Of a stretch of DNA of 25,615 bases, positions 24,345-25,615 are shown one piece after another. The number at the start of each line of letters is the position of its first letter. Within the stretch, counting starts at the first letter, position 1. Below the pieces are notes generated by a model. The model did not search any database and was not told the origin of the DNA. It saw only the letters and a program-made list of their open reading frames with translations. This DNA is from a virus. Both the position numbers and the translations under genes were made by a program. The DNA lies in the IMG/VR virus record IMGVR_UViG_3300025674_000345, positions 1 through 25,615 of that record, one strand, 5' to 3'.

Positions 24345-24731
24345 CTATACTTTGTCTTTCCATCGATCAAAGCCGGGAAACTTAGTAATATCTATTCCGG
24401 GGTCATTTTTAGATAACCCGGATAACGGTGAAGCTGTTGATTCGCCCGGAATAGCTTCTACGCCCTCAAATATATTTTGCAATGGAGTTCCGGCAAACTT
24501 TTGTTCGAGAGCCTTCATCGCCTCGCTCTTTTCAAACTTTGGGCGTAATGGTGCTCTAGGGCGGGCGGGGGCCTTAGCCTCTATCATTGGCTGAGGGGCA
24601 GGGCTGCTTATATTGGCTTTTCGGATGCCCTCGGCTAGAACCTCACTTAAAAGTCCCTCTTCTACTAATACCTCTCTAAGGCATTGCTTGATTACTTCTT
24701 TTATTTTTCCTGATTTATCTTTCGAACTCAT
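24345..24731 (-). CDS. Small Ala/Pro-rich protein, probable head assembly factor
   Basis: 128 residues. The N-terminus is a helical, charged stretch (KIKEVIKQCLREVLVEEGLLSEVLAEGI). It is followed by an Ala/Pro/Arg segment (about 43-65, KAPARPRAPLRP) and a C-terminal part ending DITKFPGFDRWKDKV. It occupies the space between gp21 and gp22, near where T4 carries small core proteins (gp67, gp68), but it shows no recognisable sequence relation to them. It is probably a core or assembly protein. It ends 23 bases before the bS21 start and starts 2 bases after the gp21 stop. Confidence 0.6.
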   Translation of the reverse strand: MSSKDKSGKIKEVIKQCLREVLVEEGLLSEVLAEGIRKANISSPAPQPMIEAKAPARPRAPLRPKFEKSEAMKALEQKFAGTPLQNIFEGVEAIPGESTASPLSGLSKNDPGIDITKFPGFDRWKDKV

Positions 24732-24733
24732 AT

Positions 24734-25360
24734 CTATCCTTTAAGAAGGGTATCTATTTTATTTAAAATGCTTGTTTTGTTCCCAGCGTGACGGAGATCT
24801 TCCGATAAAGGATAGCTGCCGTCATTTCTTTGATCAGGGTTCATGTAAGCCCCCGGCGTTGATGGTTCTGCTACAATATCAAAGCAAATGAGCATAAAGT
24901 CATCTTCTACTAATGTCTGGCCGTTTTCTTTTTTAATTGTTCCCATCCCTCTAGATGAAATACCAACTTTCACGCCGCCTTCAATGAGAGCTTTTAGAAC
25001 TTTACCCGCAGGAGTATCTAAAACCTTTATCTTTCCACGAACTTCGTCGCCGTCCATTCCTATGGCGGTTACCATGTGAGATACGTTCTGGAGGTTTACT
25101 ATTGAAGACTCTGGGTGATCTAATTCTCCGAGGGCACGGTTTTGTGCTATTATATCTTTGTATTTTGCAACTTCTCTTTGCAAGGTCTCTCTTTTATACA
25201 CTCTGCCGTTGCCGTTCTTTTTATTGGCGCACTGCATGACGCCGGTCAAATATAGGGCTCCATTCTCGGCTATCTCTCTTTTCTCAGATTCAGTCAACAA
25301 ATCTTCGCAATAGCCATTAGGGCAAAGCTCATAAAATTCTCGTAATATTTGTTTACTCAT
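24734..25360 (-). CDS. 21: Prohead maturation protease gp21
   Basis: 208 residues, close to T4 gp21 (212). It shows the herpes-protease-like fold signatures of T4-type prohead proteases: GELDHPES around residues 78-85 with probable catalytic H82, KVGISSRGMG at 131-140 with the nucleophile Ser (S135 or S136), and LICFDIVAEPSTPGA at 157-171. It cleaves scaffold and capsid proteins at (L/I)-x-E sites. The likely target gp23 site is visible near its residue 50. The start ATG at 25360 follows AAAAGG and lies just downstream of a small GC hairpin. Confidence 0.92.
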   Translation of the reverse strand: MSKQILREFYELCPNGYCEDLLTESEKREIAENGALYLTGVMQCANKKNGNGRVYKRETLQREVAKYKDIIAQNRALGELDHPESSIVNLQNVSHMVTAIGMDGDEVRGKIKVLDTPAGKVLKALIEGGVKVGISSRGMGTIKKENGQTLVEDDFMLICFDIVAEPSTPGAYMNPDQRNDGSYPLSEDLRHAGNKTSILNKIDTLLKG

Positions 25361-25375
25361 TTACTTATACCTTTT

Positions 25376-25394
25376 AAAAGCGGGCGTTACCCGC
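25376..25394 (-). terminator. Weak terminator or attenuator before gp21
   Basis: 5-bp GC stem (GCGGG with CCCGC) and 5-base loop at 25380-25394, followed by TTTT on the minus strand and then the gp21 Shine-Dalgarno. It could limit transcription into gp21 or be a processed 3' end of the upstream mini-ORF. The stem is short and the U-run is only four. Confidence 0.4.
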
Positions 25395-25399
25395 CTGAG

Positions 25400-25480
25400 C
25401 TAAGAGCCCTTGCAGCAATTTGTTGGTGGTCTAAGCATCCAATGATTCTCGACCCATACGTTGTGACCTGTGGCTAACAT
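25400..25480 (-). CDS. 26-codon mini-ORF upstream of gp21
   Basis: A short ORF with a perfect GAGGAG site 5 bases before its ATG. It reads MLATGHNVWVENHWMLRPPT and ends NCCKGS. It begins 15 bases after the stop of the preceding partial gene and lies before the weak hairpin. The strong ribosome site argues that it is translated. It may be a leader peptide or a very small phage protein (the CC and the Trp/His residues are striking). Too short for a family. Confidence 0.45.
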   Translation of the reverse strand: MLATGHNVWVENHWMLRPPTNCCKGS

Positions 25481-25495
25481 GTTAACTCCTCGCTC

Positions 25496-25615
25496 TTAAT
25501 CGTTAAATAACGTATCTAGAGCATAACTGGTTCCGGCGCTTAAAAATCCCAATAAAACAGAATTTAAAAAACCGCCTTCAAAGGTAAATAGTTCTGTGTA
25601 TGGCGAAATGATGTG
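25496..25615 (-). CDS. Partial CDS, C-terminus of a hydrophobic protein
   Basis: The last 39 codons of a gene that enters from the right edge, ending in TAA at 25496. The visible part is hydrophobic: a possible membrane-spanning segment (FLNSVLLGFLSAGTSYALDT) lies close to the C-terminus, preceded by YTELFTFEGG. The coding frame is inferred because it stays open to the edge. Its identity cannot be determined; a membrane-associated small phage protein is possible. Confidence 0.4.
   Translation of the reverse strand, partial: HIISPYTELFTFEGGFLNSVLLGFLSAGTSYALDTLFND

Noticed and set aside
24322-24363. 14-codon N-terminal extension of bS21
   Set aside because: It starts inside the preceding gene and lacks a Shine-Dalgarno, whereas the ATG at 24321 has one and gives a normal bS21 length.
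1-25615. tRNA genes, CRISPR arrays, insertion sequences, integrase or attachment sites
   Set aside because: No cloverleaf-like segments, regularly spaced repeats, transposase or integrase motifs were seen; almost the entire window is compact phage coding sequence.

Overview
This window is a contiguous piece of a lytic, contractile-tailed phage genome (T4-superfamily myovirus, deep-branching). The evidence is a recognisable T4-type head module (prohead protease gp21, scaffold gp22, major capsid gp23), a T4-type tail module (neck/connector proteins, sheath gp18, two gp19-like tube proteins, gp26-like chaperone, tape measure, baseplate proteins including a gp53-like LysM protein) and T4-type recombination/replication proteins (gp32, UvsX). 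Every supported gene is on the minus strand, so transcription runs from high to low coordinates. Base composition is moderately AT-rich, most genes have good Shine-Dalgarno sites, and many are coupled by TAATG, ATGA or ATGGCTAA overlaps. The host cannot be read from the sequence. The gene set resembles marine and other distant T4-like phages more than enterobacterial T4.

Layout in transcription order. (1) 25615-21681, head assembly: 3' end of a hydrophobic protein, a 26-codon mini-ORF, gp21 protease, a small Ala/Pro-rich protein, a ribosomal protein bS21 homologue, a small virion-type protein, a lectin/LamG-like protein and gp22. (2) 21667-19401: gp23 followed by a strong terminator, then a small decoration-type protein followed by a second terminator. 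(3) 19290-11873: a very basic Lys/Pro/Ala-rich protein, neck proteins (gp13-like, gp14-like), gp15-like terminator, a large sheath and two tube paralogues. (4) 11865-3890: gp26-like tail chaperone with an overlapping small ORF (possible frameshift product), tape measure, tube-initiator-like protein, LysM wedge protein, a 947-residue hub-region protein and a 543-residue unknown. (5) 3939-1: a compact family A DNA polymerase without an exonuclease domain, a divergent FtsZ/tubulin-like protein whose start overlaps the polymerase stop, gp32, a strong terminator, uvsX and the start of a Lys-rich protein.

Most unusual points: a stand-alone family A polymerase where T4 relatives normally carry family B gp43; a tubulin/FtsZ-superfamily candidate translationally coupled to it and followed by gp32; bS21 embedded in the capsid operon; an unlisted small ORF after the gp26 homologue with a possible +1 shift site; and a recurring ACTATTTAT-type element upstream of several late genes that may be this phage's late promoter. 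Terminase, portal, helicase, primase and the polymerase exonuclease are not in the window and presumably lie outside it.
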